Assembly (NCBI GenBank): GCA_907163375.1
Contig: CAJQUW010006804.1
Location: 310,001-374,000 of the forward strand
DNA from: Prostheceraeus crozeri
Lineage: Eukaryota > Platyhelminthes > Polycladida > Euryleptidae
Direction of reading: 5' to 3'
Length of the DNA: 64,000 nucleotides
The notes under the pieces are model-generated. The model was not told where the DNA came from, searched no databases, and saw nothing but the letters and a program-made list of their open reading frames with translations. Below, piece by piece: positions 43,568-54,678 of the stretch (positions are counted from its first letter, which is position 1; each line of letters begins with the position of its first letter). The position numbers were made by a program, and so were the translations under genes.

Positions 43568-43908
43568 TTGTATTTCGTCCGTTAGTTATGTATTGACTGG
43601 GTAGAGATTTAGTTTGCAATCTACTTTAACAATCTGCATGAATATTCTTAACATCGAATCGATTTTGCTTGCTTTTGTTGGTACTTCCATTGTTAGAAGA
43701 TAGGGCAGGGTCAGAAGTTTCGTAGATATTCTCAGTAGTGTTCAATACGGTTCAGCATAGAAATCAAACAGTAAAAAGCATGAAATATCAAGGCAGACCT
43801 TGATTTTTCATAGAAATCTATGCGACTGCTTTGGCATGGAATCAAGCTATTAATTTAAATGAGATTGGTGACTTGATTTATCTAAAGCTGCATGTACTTG
43901 ACAATTTA

Positions 43909-44330
43909 TTATGATTTGTCTTTCTTCCTAACTTTATTTGAATTATTTAGATATTTGTAGATACCTTTAATTTCGGCGATACTGGGAGCAGTTATTTTAT
44001 AGTAGAATTCTTCTTTACAACTTATGTTTCTCAAGAATGGTGCAAATTTCTTTCTAATTTGGTCATATGCAGGACATTCAACAAAGAAATGATATATTGT
44101 TTCAACTTTTTGACTGTTTCAGGTTTCGCATAAACGTTCATCATAAAATTTCTTAGTTTTGTATATACCAGTCCTTACCATAAGGTCATGGTTATTAGCT
44201 CTATATTTTATCAACGTATTTATTTCCATTGGTACGTCTAAATCTAGATAAGGCTTACAGAAGAAAGAATAATAGAAGAACCTTAATAGAAGAAGCTTAT
44301 CAGTGTACTTAGTAAATATTAACGATTATT
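43909..44330 (-). pseudogene. LINE C-terminal fragment with zinc-knuckle-like motif
   Basis: On the minus strand one frame reads KYTDKLLLLRFFYYSFFCKP, then YLDLDVPMEINTLIKYRAN, a stop in place of the second cysteine codon, and NSQKVETIYHFFVECPAYDQ followed by IRKKFAPFLRN, ending KVRKKDKS and a stop at 43909. The pattern RLCE-C----ET--HF---C--YD--R is the cysteine/histidine motif at the end of many non-LTR reverse transcriptases. Apart from one internal stop (TGA for TGC or TGT) the frame is open over about 140 codons, so the fragment is fairly young. The rest of the LINE is absent, as expected for a 5'-truncated insertion. Confidence 0.7.
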
Positions 44331-44879
44331 GCCATTTTTCTTTACATATGAAAGCATTTTGATAAAATAACTTGATATAGGTTGCATCATGGTAGGAAAC
44401 TGCAACTGTTGCATGCATCAAAAATTTGATTCTTTTCAAGATCTAGCAACAATGAGCGACTGGAATGATAGTCAACAAACCGCTATTGTTCATTCCAATG
44501 AAAAGTCGGATTTCTGTGGCCTAGACCTTTGTTCCTCTTTTCAATGCTTGGTTTTCTTCCCATAGTTTCCCAAAGTTAGTTTCGTGCCTCATTGCCATTG
44601 AAGGCTGCTGTGATCACTTTTTTACTGTGGATGATACATGAGATTGGTAATACATCTTTTGTGGTCATGCACCAAATCGCGAAATTCATGTCGAAATTGC
44701 TCAAATGAAAAATAGTGCCTCAAATCAGATGCTCAATTGGTAATTCTAATATTAAGAGTATGAATTCAAAAATGATGTTTATCTTTTTTATGAGCATTTT
44801 TAATGCATGCAAATATCTCCTGCTATGCTGAAGATTGCTTTTTAATTGTTTCCTCTAAACTCTTGCTTTTTCTGTGAAC
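44331..44879. other. no recognisable feature
   Basis: AT-rich DNA upstream of the LINE fragment on its own strand. It may include more decayed LINE sequence near 44.34-44.40 kb, but no motif can be read. Confidence 0.35.
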
Positions 44880-45440
44880 AAGAGTTGGAGCCGGGGTTAC
44901 TTTTGAAGCTCAAGCCCGGCCCCGCCCGCATCAATTTTGAATTCTCAGGCCCAAGCCCGGGCTAAGCCCACTAGCACTTAATTTTAGGCCCGTTGTAATA
45001 AAATCATTAATATATACAGTGAATAAATGATGGCTGCATAAATAGTCAAACTATGATGGCATTCAGTGGTCGCTTATATCCTCAAGGCAAGTTGCGCAAC
45101 GTAGCAAGTGGTCTCGCTATAACCCACGAATGAGAACCTTTAGCAAGCAAAATAGTCAATACATTATCTCCTTCATCGTGAGCTATGCGGCAGCAAATTC
45201 CTGCAAATGGATGTCAGGCGTGACACCCCAATTCTTGCAACACACCTGCAGAGATTGACATAGGATATCACACACCACCATTTGACAAAACCAAATCAGA
45301 AGTAGATTAGAAAGCGATCACAATTTCAGTTAAATATAGATGAAATTTCAGTCCCACACACAAATACTCTAGGTCCTTTGCCCGTCCAGGACCGTGTGAG
45401 TTTCCATTTTACGGCTCAGGCTCGGCCGGTTCCAACTCTA
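44880..45440. mobile_element. hAT-type MITE with target duplication
   Basis: The left end AAGAGTTGGAGCCGG and the inverted right end TAGAGTTGGAACCGG are terminal repeats. The octamers CTGTGAAC (44872-44879) and CTATGAAC (45441-45448) differ at one base and are the 8-bp target duplication expected for hAT. GGCTCAAGCCCGG-like subterminal sequence occurs near both ends. The 561 bp have no coding capacity. Confidence 0.85.
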
Positions 45441-47440
45441 CTATGAACGCATTCGCATCTTTGTCAATATCAAAATTTATGGTGTGTTTATGCAAACATT
45501 CAAGTGTCATCACTAAAACAAAACTTTGTGGAATAAAATAATTACAGATTATCAGCATAGAAAATAGCCATACATACTGTTCAAATGTATGGAGACAGAT
45601 TAAGTATGATCGGATGCAAAAGTGATTTTTTGAGACATGTCGAGACCAAGAAAGTAACCCATAGTTCCACAGAACTTCTGGCTGTTATCTGTCATATACT
45701 GCTATGTGTACATTAGGCCTGTAACATTTTATAGCATCAGATGCCATACATGCGTCATATTTTTGTTTTTTTCAATTCATTCCCTCATTTCGTGATGTAC
45801 TGGTTTCATCGCATTATAAATTTTCACTCGGTTGCATGAATCGAAATACCGCTACTTCGTATAAGATATATCACTTTTATTTCGACAAAGAAAAATGCCT
45901 GTTATCACTCAACTTGTGATGTCGAAAGTGACCTCTGGATTTTCCGTGAAAATTCAAACTAAGCCAGCCTCTCACTGTCAATGCCGCCGCTTGAACAAGC
46001 TCATCTCCGCACCGCCAGTCTCCTTAGGGAGTGTGGAGGGGGTGTGAAGTATAATTCACAGCTTCGACGCCACGAAGCTTTCTTATTAGCAACGACTCCC
46101 AAAGGGCGACTTCGCACGTTGATGAAACCTCGGTTGTGGAGCGATGATCTATGGCTTGTGGGGCGTTCGCGTCTGCACCGGTAACACGTGAGAGAGAGAC
46201 TCCTTTAAAAATCAAGTAATCTCCAAGTTACATTTCAACGTTTATTTTAATGACCATTAAAAAGATAAGTTGTTTATGTCTGCAACGATTGTTTTTAATA
46301 ACGTGAATTAATTGATTCGAGGTACTATTTATAAGAAGTAATGAGATGAATAAAGCAATACTCCGTGAGTTGAAATTGAAAATTGTTTCACAGGTGATGA
46401 CTATTTATATTTGGTACCATCATCAGTTGATGGCCAATTTGAACAACGAAATTGCAGCAAGAGGACATGCAGCAAGGTTAGACCTTGGGTAAGTGATACA
46501 AAGTTTGGGTTTTCTATTAATGCTGCATATAATCTAATCAAATTGCTTAGTTGCTCAAGTTGATGTTTAGATTTGAATCTTAGGAGAACTACATGATGAA
46601 GGCATAAAGTTCTGCTTTTTATCAGAATTCCACTCCATTAGCAGAATATTTCAAACAAGAAATACTTGTGGTTACTGGCTATTTCATTTTGGGATTGACA
46701 ATAGCGTATATTTCATATAATTTATCTTTGCATCCCTGTATTGTGTGCGACAGCCGACTTTTATCTGAAAATGAAATCATTCCAATTTCGTATTTGCAAA
46801 TGTCCTACCATGCAAACACTACGCTATTTATTAGGTCTGTCTGTGTTTCCTATATTTCTGAATGACAAAATGAAGAAAATACTTTGTTATGAGCAATGTG
46901 TAATTCAATCATAATTAAATAAAATATCTTCAATTAGTCAGCATATTACTAGGCTAAATTGAAGGAAACCTTTATAGCGTAGTACATGTACTTAGGCTAC
47001 TAATTGCAGCTATTGCAATAAACAAATCGTTTCCCACTAATACTACACTAACATCAAGAATTTTGACCTGTAGAAGAATCTTAAATCAGCACAAAACACA
47101 AAGAATATACTTTGCTTACTTGATTCTACTCATTTATTGAAGAGAATATAATACATACAAGTAATATTAGACTATCTTTGCTGCTTATCGATTTCAAATT
47201 CATTTAGAAGCCCAGTTTATGTACAAAATATAATAACAAGATTACCACAAAGCCAATTACCTTAAAACCAGGAATCCTTACCACAAAATAATACGGGCCT
47301 GGACATTCAATAGGTCGTCAGAGTTGAATTCTTTGATGAATAAGGCTTCAGCCAGTTTGGTTAGCCACGGTTGGCATGATGCATGTCCTGGACATGTATA
47401 TTTCTGACTCTGTATATAAATATCATAAATTTGGTGTTCT
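45441..47440. other. stretch without a recognised gene; possible exon at 46.4 kb
   Basis: A GC-richer patch at 45.98-46.19 kb contains a 67-codon frame (45981-46184) that I cannot assign. A candidate spliced exon is listed separately. The rest is AT-rich and featureless. Confidence 0.3.
46394..46488 (+). other. candidate internal exon
   Basis: A good acceptor (TTGTTTCACAG) and a consensus donor (GGTAAGT) bound 95 bases. Two frames are open throughout: one gives DDYLYLVPSSVDGQFEQRNC, the other MTIYIWYHHQLMANLNNEIA. I recognise neither, and no neighbouring exon was found. Splice-like signals of this quality do occur by chance. Confidence 0.2.
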
Positions 47441-47450
47441 CTCTCTCATA

Positions 47451-47494
47451 TGTACACTGATGAAAGGTGGTGAATCCACCTGAAAATATGTATG
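47451..47494 (+). ncRNA. hammerhead-like motif with strong stem II
   Basis: CTGATGA (47457-47463) is followed, after one extra A, by a perfect 6-bp stem II AGGTGG/CCACCT with loop TGAAT, then GAAA (47482-47485). TGTACA before the core can pair with TGTATG (47489-47494) using two G-U pairs as stem I. Helix III would be almost absent. The extra A and the missing helix III make activity doubtful. The layout resembles the minimal hammerheads of Penelope-like elements. Confidence 0.4.
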
Positions 47495-47604
47495 GTTGTT
47501 TCCAAGAGTTGTTCTTCCTTAAAATCTGACAAAGTTATTGAAAAAAATAACATAAATTTCCCAAATGTGCAATGTGTAAATACATCAATTTATGAATAAT
47601 CACA

Positions 47605-47727
47605 ATTTGAGATTTGCAATTAGCAAGCTAGTGAAATATCGATCGGTATTCACTAAATACCACTTTAAACACACTACTGGCAAATCGCCTAAGTTAATGC
47701 GGCCGAAATAATAGATAAACGCTACTT
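47605..47727 (+). repeat. dispersed repeat, copy 2 (partner at 8.5 kb)
   Basis: This aligns with 8501-8622 in the same orientation over about 100-120 bp (ATTCACTAAATA, CACTTTAAACACAC and GCCTAAG blocks). It starts about 110 bp downstream of a hammerhead-like motif. It is non-coding and of unknown family. Confidence 0.6.
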
Positions 47728-48822
47728 TTTGTCAATCCCAATTGCCATTATTCACATCAACAAACAGAAAAATCAATTATTCGAGTATTCATCTATTCAT
47801 TCTTTAATACTTAAGGAAACAACATCTATTTGATCTCAGCTTCAGACCGGCATGTTCATGGCTGCTTTCCCTCCTTCCGTCACTTACTTCAAATTTGTCC
47901 AATTACGCCAACTTGAGGACTTCGTCTGCTATGTGATCAACTTCTCTTTGACGCTAAGAACTGAATCTCCTGTGGAAACAAAGATGAGATGGTTGCTGTT
48001 CCGGATCGTACACTGTCGTCAGTTGCTCAAACGCAGACCGGGGGAATGTTGAGAGCCGTCATTAGGCGCGTTTCCTCGATGAAGTCATTAATGAGGAGCT
48101 ACCATGTGTCAACTGATTAGTAGAGGATGAACACCTCGTAAATGTGAGTGCTATTCCGGATTTAGCGATGACAAGGTGAAACCGGAATCGCTGTGACACG
48201 GCGTACCGCATCAACACTTCTCATAACAACTCGTCACTTCTCCATAACACAGAGGGGCGATGGGCTTTTATCTGACTTTCGGAGATCAATGTATTCATGA
48301 CACAATGTTATCCTAAAATCACTGACAACAGAGATTCCTCTTTAAACCCCCCACTAGAACAGTAGAACGAATAATCAGTGAAAACTGTGAATGAGGATGC
48401 AGAAATCAAATGTACACATGCATATCAATGTGTCTGTCTTCCAGATCGCTACATTCACCGGATTTTCGATTCTCAATTATTATTGACAAAAATAAACACG
48501 CGTGATCTTGTTTTGTATGTGACTTAAATGTGCAAGTGCTAATGCTTGCTCGTTAACTTTGAGGTTGAGTAAATATCTAAGTTAAACACTGTCATTCAAA
48601 ATTTGCGCTCTGAGAAAGGATGTTCAGAGAAGATGTCTATATTCAAAATTACTTTTCTGAAGACTCATAATGCCTTTGTTTTCTAACTTTTTTTGTTGAT
48701 AATTTAATGAAATTATAGCTTGCGGTAATAATGCTTCACGATAATGTGTATCATGCAATTAACCTTATTACATGAGTATACAATTAATTATTGAAGAAAT
48801 GTGGCTCGCTGCATAATTTGTG
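47728..48822. other. GC-richer patch, no assigned gene
   Basis: Between about 47.84 and 48.28 kb the sequence is richer in G+C and has a 66-codon frame (47852-48052) of no known family. TCATTAATGAGG near 48.09 kb is a homeodomain-type palindrome, and GGCGCG lies close by. This could be a conserved regulatory block or an exon, but nothing decides it. Confidence 0.25.
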
Positions 48823-49310
48823 TAGAAAAGCAAGTGCAATGGATCGATTCACATATTTCAGGACAAAGTGACAGTTAAAATCACAACACGAGGCCATTAC
48901 TTTCCAACGGATGTGACTTCTCCACAGAATTAGACAGGTCGTCTCTTCTACGATTAAACAATCTAATTCTGTGGACCTCTCAGGTATCAGAGAGCGCTTT
49001 AAGATCTTGTGTAGATCTGATGTTAGAATTGTGCTTTCTTTCATGGAGGTTCTGACCATTCAAGCGATTGATTCTGATCTGTGTGTCCAGAAGCAGTTTG
49101 TGATTGCCTTGTGTTGCCATGGCAATAGCATTGATTGCTGTCCACTTTCCATCTTTGTCTCACGCTGCATGTTACTACGTTATGTTCTTGTGATCAACAC
49201 CAGTTCCGCGTCAACACGCGACTAAGAGCGGACGAAAGGCCTCGTGTTCTGATTTTTACTGTCACTTTGTCTTGAAATATATGAATCGGTCCTTTGCACT
49301 TGCTTTTCTA
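48823..49310. mobile_element. foldback-type element with internal hairpin
   Basis: TAGAAAAGCAAGTGCAATGG at 48823 and about 80 bp after it (through GACAAAGTGACAG and ACACGAGGCC) recur inverted and diverged at about 49224-49310. Inside, 48922-48934 and 48962-48974 form a second perfect hairpin (CCACAGAATTAGA with TCTAATTCTGTGG). No coding frame of note is present. The target duplication was not found. Confidence 0.6.
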
Positions 49311-49901
49311 TAGAATTAATTATTATTAAACACACCTAAACACAATTTATTTGCGACTTTATTGGTCTCAAGCAATATAATTCTGTGAAAGACATTGAAT
49401 TAATTTACCAATATTATAAAAGGAAATGGTCCCAATCAAAAAAAGCGGCGCTCCTTAGGCAACATTTTTTGCGAGCGCACGATTAGTTGAGGTACTCATG
49501 ATATAGTCGTGCTTATACTTATAAACCTATCGCTTATAAACACATTGGTCATTCACAGAAGGATCAAATGCTGTACATTAACACACGCATACATACGCAA
49601 CTTTGTTTTTATTCTATTTTTATGGATTACAGTGACCATATTGACTGAAATTGAATTTTGTATCGTTGGTGTCACCATGCTAACGTAATACATTCTGGTC
49701 ATTATCATGATTGATTGCACATCCTTATGCCCAGAATATGCTCAGATTACTCGGAAAGGCAGAGCCAATGGAATCAATATTCCATGATAAATTTTGATAA
49801 ATATTGATAAAAATAAAACTCTTATCAAAGAATTCAACGTCGCTTCACTGAGCTACATAAATTGCTCGCATGCTGAAAATTACAAATAAATTAAAATGAA
49901 A

Positions 49902-49994
49902 TTTGAAGAGAAAACAACGCTAATTTTAACATCTCGATAGCTATTTCGCGGCCTCTTTTCAGGATGTTAAAATTAGCGTTGTTTTCTCTTCAAA
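49902..49994. repeat. perfect 32-bp inverted repeat (hairpin)
   Basis: Bases 49902-49933 and 49963-49994 are exact reverse complements (arms begin TTTGAAGAGAAAACAACG) around a 29-base spacer with GATAGCTATTTCGCGGCC. Perfect pairing over 32 bp implies recent origin or constraint. It could be a tiny MITE, a template-switch product or a small-RNA precursor. No evidence of transcription can be read. Confidence 0.9.
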
Positions 49995-52900
49995 CTATGA
50001 TTGGGCACAAATCTTGTTTTAAAATGAAATTCTTTATGTTTGGAGATATATTTTTGGAAGCCAATTGAGCATTGAATTACTAAATCCGGTTTAAGATATC
50101 ATTTGAAATCAGTAAGCATCTAGAACCACGCATCACCATGAGACGTGTCCAAATCATTGCAAATTTCTTGCAGATTCTGCTAACGATTCGAATTTACCAA
50201 TCAATCTCTGAACTCTTTCCTTCACTTACCATTAGTGCTCCATATCCTATTAATTTCCAGTATTCCGTAGAAACGACTTTCAAACTCTTTGAAACTCAAA
50301 CTTGACCTGATATGACCTATCATTAAATCCTTCTTTATTGTAGCAAACTTATCATCACTTGTCATTGAATAGACATAATCAACTCATTGATTTTTGGAAG
50401 TTCGGAAACAGGAGGACTTCTATGTGATCTGCTGAAGTACTTTATTTAACCACTCCTCTACATAGAGTACTTCTTGGTTGCATGTTTTGTGGTTGATAAT
50501 AGTATTGCTTCAGAATTGATGAAACATTAAATTTCGTAAACTGATCAACCGCTCTTCATGTAGCCTACCTAGACTTTGCCCAGTTTTTGCTCAAATATCT
50601 TTCAATTGGGAATATACTATGTAGGTGACATGGCTGATGCATAAATACTCAGAAAGTCAAGCTTATCAAATATTTGATATTTCGTATTGTATTGAATTAT
50701 TGTGCATGAGGGTTGAGAGCACATTCCGTTTTTAAATATTTTTGGATTGGATCAATTTCTTTATATTGCTAAAATAAACACGGGTGGATAAATCGGACTG
50801 GAGTGCTAATTGGATGATTGATAGGGCATGACTAATGTATTCAAATAGGATAATCGTTGTCTTTGACCTTTCGGCTTTCATAGTATTCTTAAATTCTACT
50901 CTCTACTTTCCATTTGTAAGTAAGTATTCCATAATTCTTTCGTATTCACTTTTCCCTTTTTTCTCTCGATCATCTCAATATCGCATAATTCTGACTGGAA
51001 CACCCGAGCTTCACAAAGCACTGAATTGATCAAAGAAAGCACACTACAGATGCGGTTGAGCTATGTAACAGGTGAATACCTCTGCATATATGTTTTTTAA
51101 AGGTAGTATGAAACAATTGGCGATTCGAATTTGTTTCCCCCCTATCAACTCCAAGTGTGTGAATCATAGAGCATAAATATGTTACGTATGTGCTAACTTT
51201 GAGAGTAAACCAGTTTTGTGACAGTTTTAAATTTGTAATAAAATGAGAAATTTCATAATACTGTTTACTTAGTCTTTAACAGTCTTCCTCGTTGCTGAAA
51301 ATTATTATTCAAATAGATTTTTCTATTGCAACGAGTTGGCATTACAATTATTCATAATTACTAATTGCAATTTCCATGGAATAACTTAGTCTGAATTATC
51401 GCGAAAAGTGAGATATTTTCAGAATCGATAAATTTTCATTTATATTTTTCAGCAGCGGAGATAGTAGTTATTAAATTTTAGTGTCTCCATCTTCATAGTT
51501 TCAGTGTTTTCTGATAGATGCTTCAGTGTTGCTTTTAAATAACTGAGTCATATTTTTAAAACAACGATACGTGATATTTTGTATATTTTCGTATTTACAA
51601 ATGGCACGACGGATCATCTGTTTCTGTTATTATTTTCAAAGCCACATATTTCAAAGATTGTTCTAGTTACAAGAGGCAACATAAAATTCGTCTTCAGACT
51701 ATATATGCAAGTGTACACATAAATCGAATGAAAGCCGTTCTAAAAAACGTCGCGCAAATCAAGACAGGTGGAAAATATGAATAAATCATTGTGAAATCTA
51801 TTCAGATATACCTGCGGTTTGTTAACCAGCGATGCGGAGTCCGAGTCGGTCAGAATCGAATAGCTTGCCACGTTCGGAGTTATAGTCGAAGTAAAAAACT
51901 TGTCGGCTCCGACTTTGACTCATGGGAATCTATTCAAACTTCGTAGGTCGCATTCTCAGCAGTTATCGTTGGTACAAGTTCCTTTTTAAAATTGTGTTTT
52001 TTAGAAATTTGGGAAACTTTATCAGTAAACATATATTCAGTCATTACAAAAAAGACTATTAAAATCTCTTGCTGCATCGTTATTAGGCCTAAATACCTTT
52101 CAAAAAGAATTTCACTGACATTTTAAGTGCGCATGCGGAGTTGGAGTCGGAGTTCTTTATATGCTTTGATTTCCTTTTGTTTATCACAGGAATGAAAATT
52201 CATCCTCAACGACAACGCAGTTCAGGCAGTTCATAGGTGTAGTTTGGAGCAGTAGGCCAACCGAAAAAGAGCGATGCTATGGCAGAAACTTGGCTGAATA
52301 GGCAATGAATCAAGGAATCACAGACAAAAAAATATGCTGGTAGATTCCATATCAGAACCATAAATATAGGCCATAAATAAACCTGGATACAATGAAAGCG
52401 ATCTGAATTTATCCATTAATTCTGACAGCCCTCCATTTAGGCCTAATTCTAAGTCCAATAAGCAATGAAATTAATCAGCTGATCGTCAGATTCGACGAAC
52501 AAAACTACGGATAGGGACAGTAATTTGAACTTGGCATTCTAATAGCCGTCAATATATTGTTGATTTTAAGGCTAATGAGCAGAATGGTGAACCGGTCGTG
52601 GATCGTCCATCTTCAAATCTACAGAAACATCTACTGATTTTTATAATTTATTTATCCATCATGATGTCAGTAGTGATAAACCTCAGAAATCTATAAGACA
52701 ATTTCATGATCCGACAGTATTCTCAGACAAAATTAAGATTAAATTACAAAACAAGTTTGGAAGGGCAAACTACTGATCGATTACTAGAGTTGCATGCATT
52801 ACTACATTGTTGTTCATGCACATGTGCATGTTGACCTACGTGTACTTATAAATGCTATAAGCTAAACTGCAATATGTAAAGCAAAAAATGATAGTTCAAA

Positions 52901-53504
52901 AAAGGGTTCTGTGATAAATAATCTATCACAGCTACTGATCTATTGAAACTTTATCGAATCTAATTACAAAAAACTGCTACATTTAACACGCTTATGTACA
53001 CAGGTACATGTATTTTATACGCATAAGTTTCAAATGTGGACCTATATATAATTTATTATATTATAATATTATATTAATATTTATATACTAATTATATTCT
53101 TTAATTACTAATTTATATACTTTAATACTAATATTATCATTTTTGATAATGAATAACTCAAGAAATACTTTTTGTGTCGAAATATATGCAATGGCAGATA
53201 AATCAGAAGTGTCCACACCGAGTACAAAAATATGTGTAAATGACAGGAGCAGCTCAAAGTGTCCACTTTAGTCGAGTTTACCAATAATACCTATGTTAGG
53301 CTCCCTAATAGATCGAGCACTCCACCACAAGAGTATTCTGTATGTACCTATATAAGTAGAAGCTATACTTTTCCTGGAGTCGGATTTGACCTCCGGAACT
53401 ACATGCACTGTATCGTATACCACACAAGTGTATGACTAGCTTCATGAAGTTGCAATGTTTGCGAGATAGATCTTATGATCTCTCAATCGTCGTTTTAGTT
53501 TGTG
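49995..53504. other. AT-rich stretch; low-complexity block and possible MITE remnant
   Basis: No gene is recognised. About 53045-53150 is nearly pure A+T (TATATTATAAT type). At 51828-51955 and 52130-52165, GATGCGGAGTCCGAGTCGG and CATGCGGAGTTGGAGTCGG resemble the GAGTCGGAGTCGG ends of some hAT-type MITEs, but in the same orientation, so this is only a weak remnant call. Confidence 0.35.
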
Positions 53505-53562
53505 TTTGGATTTGAGCGTCCGGATAAGAAGTCCGTGTTCTAACTATTGAGCCACCAACCAC
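53505..53562 (-). mobile_element. tRNA-like SINE head, degenerate
   Basis: On the minus strand TGGTGGCTCAATAGTTAGAA resembles a pol III A box and CGCTCAAATCC a decayed B box, with GGACTTCTTATCCGGA between them as in a tRNA anticodon arm. It does not fold as an intact tRNA gene. Extent beyond the head is unclear. Confidence 0.4.
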
Positions 53563-53616
53563 TTGTACATTCCATCATCAAAGTGCCCTGTCATTTGAAA
53601 ATCTTACAAATTGCGA

Positions 53617-54036
53617 TTATCTCACTTTACGCTGAATCTTCATCGTTAAACAGTATTCACATCTAATAGTTGACCGTGGGAGGAAACAGAATGCCCTCAT
53701 ATGTCCATCACTCAGTGAACAAACTTCAACTTGTAAACATGGAAGAGAATTTCTTCTTAACTTCGACCACCACCTGCGAATGAAATATTCTCCACTCAAG
53801 TGCAAAGAACGTTTCCTTTCTATGTTGATGAATTGTACGGGAAAGCACACACACACTCGCATATCCTTGTTTATTATCGAGTTGATATAGCGAATTTTTG
53901 GCGCGGTTCGGTTAATGATGGGTAAATATGAGTATGATGATTTTATCATTTCAAGCCAAACTCTGCGAGTTAGCTTCAGTTCCGTGTGAGAGATGATTAA
54001 TGTGGAATGGGTGTCAGCGATGTTAAACAGTCTCAT
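53617..54036 (-). CDS. unassigned 139-codon open frame
   Basis: This is the longest frame in the right third of the window outside transposons. It shows no known domain. It is rich in R, S, I and C and has no clear signal peptide. It could be a chance frame or a decayed coding fragment. No promoter or splice support was found. Confidence 0.12.
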   Translation of the reverse strand: MRLFNIADTHSTLIISHTELKLTRRVWLEMIKSSYSYLPIINRTAPKIRYINSIINKDMRVCVCFPVQFINIERKRSLHLSGEYFIRRWWSKLRRNSLPCLQVEVCSLSDGHMRAFCFLPRSTIRCEYCLTMKIQRKVR

Positions 54037-54489
54037 CCATTTTTCCCATTAAGGCAACGTGCTTTTTTATGTTTGTCAAAATTTTCTGGTAATGACACTA
54101 TCGATTATTGTCTACCAAACTTGATACAAACGATAACAATGCCACTGCATCGTTCTTTTCCGAGTTTGTTGAATAGCTGTAGGATAGAACACCTTTCATA
54201 TTTTGAAAGTGCATAAATAATGCATTGTTAAGCTGATATTGTGTATAGACAAGAGATGTTTAACTTTTATGCCTCCTACATTGTTATTTTGCATAAAGCC
54301 TTCTGTCTGTTAACAAAGCCCTTTTCTTTCGTGTTTCTATAGACTGTTTTGTGGCGAATACATGAGCGAAAAGACTCTTTTGTAAATTTTGCATTCAAGA
54401 GACTATAAATGTTACATGGGCAATTCATAACTCCACACCTTTTCACAATATAAAGCTTAGCGCTCAGCATCCAGTCCTAACTATCTGTC

Positions 54490-54678
54490 TTATTGTCTGC
54501 TGTGACGAAGAGATAGACACGATCGTACGGCGTGATAGAAAGACAAGTTGTCCTCTGCTTGTTTATTTCCAAATCTCCAATTTACTCGAACGGCCCACAA
54601 GTTGCTGACTTTTCCATCTTGCATGAATCGTGTGCCTTCTACTCTTTCAAATTCGGCTTGCGGAATTGAATAGGGCAT
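54490..54678 (-). CDS. unassigned 62-codon frame, possible exon
   Basis: The frame begins MPYSIPQAEFERVEGTRFMQ and continues through NLWAVRVNWRFGNKQAEDN, with composition more protein-like than most short frames here. I recognise no family. It might be the first exon of a minus-strand gene or a fragment of an element. Confidence 0.15.
   Translation of the reverse strand: MPYSIPQAEFERVEGTRFMQDGKVSNLWAVRVNWRFGNKQAEDNLSFYHAVRSCLSLRHSRQ

Noticed and set aside
46400-46440. Minus-strand CTGATGATGGTACC near 46.42 kb as a hammerhead core
   Set aside because: No GAAA follows the possible stem, and it lies within another candidate feature.
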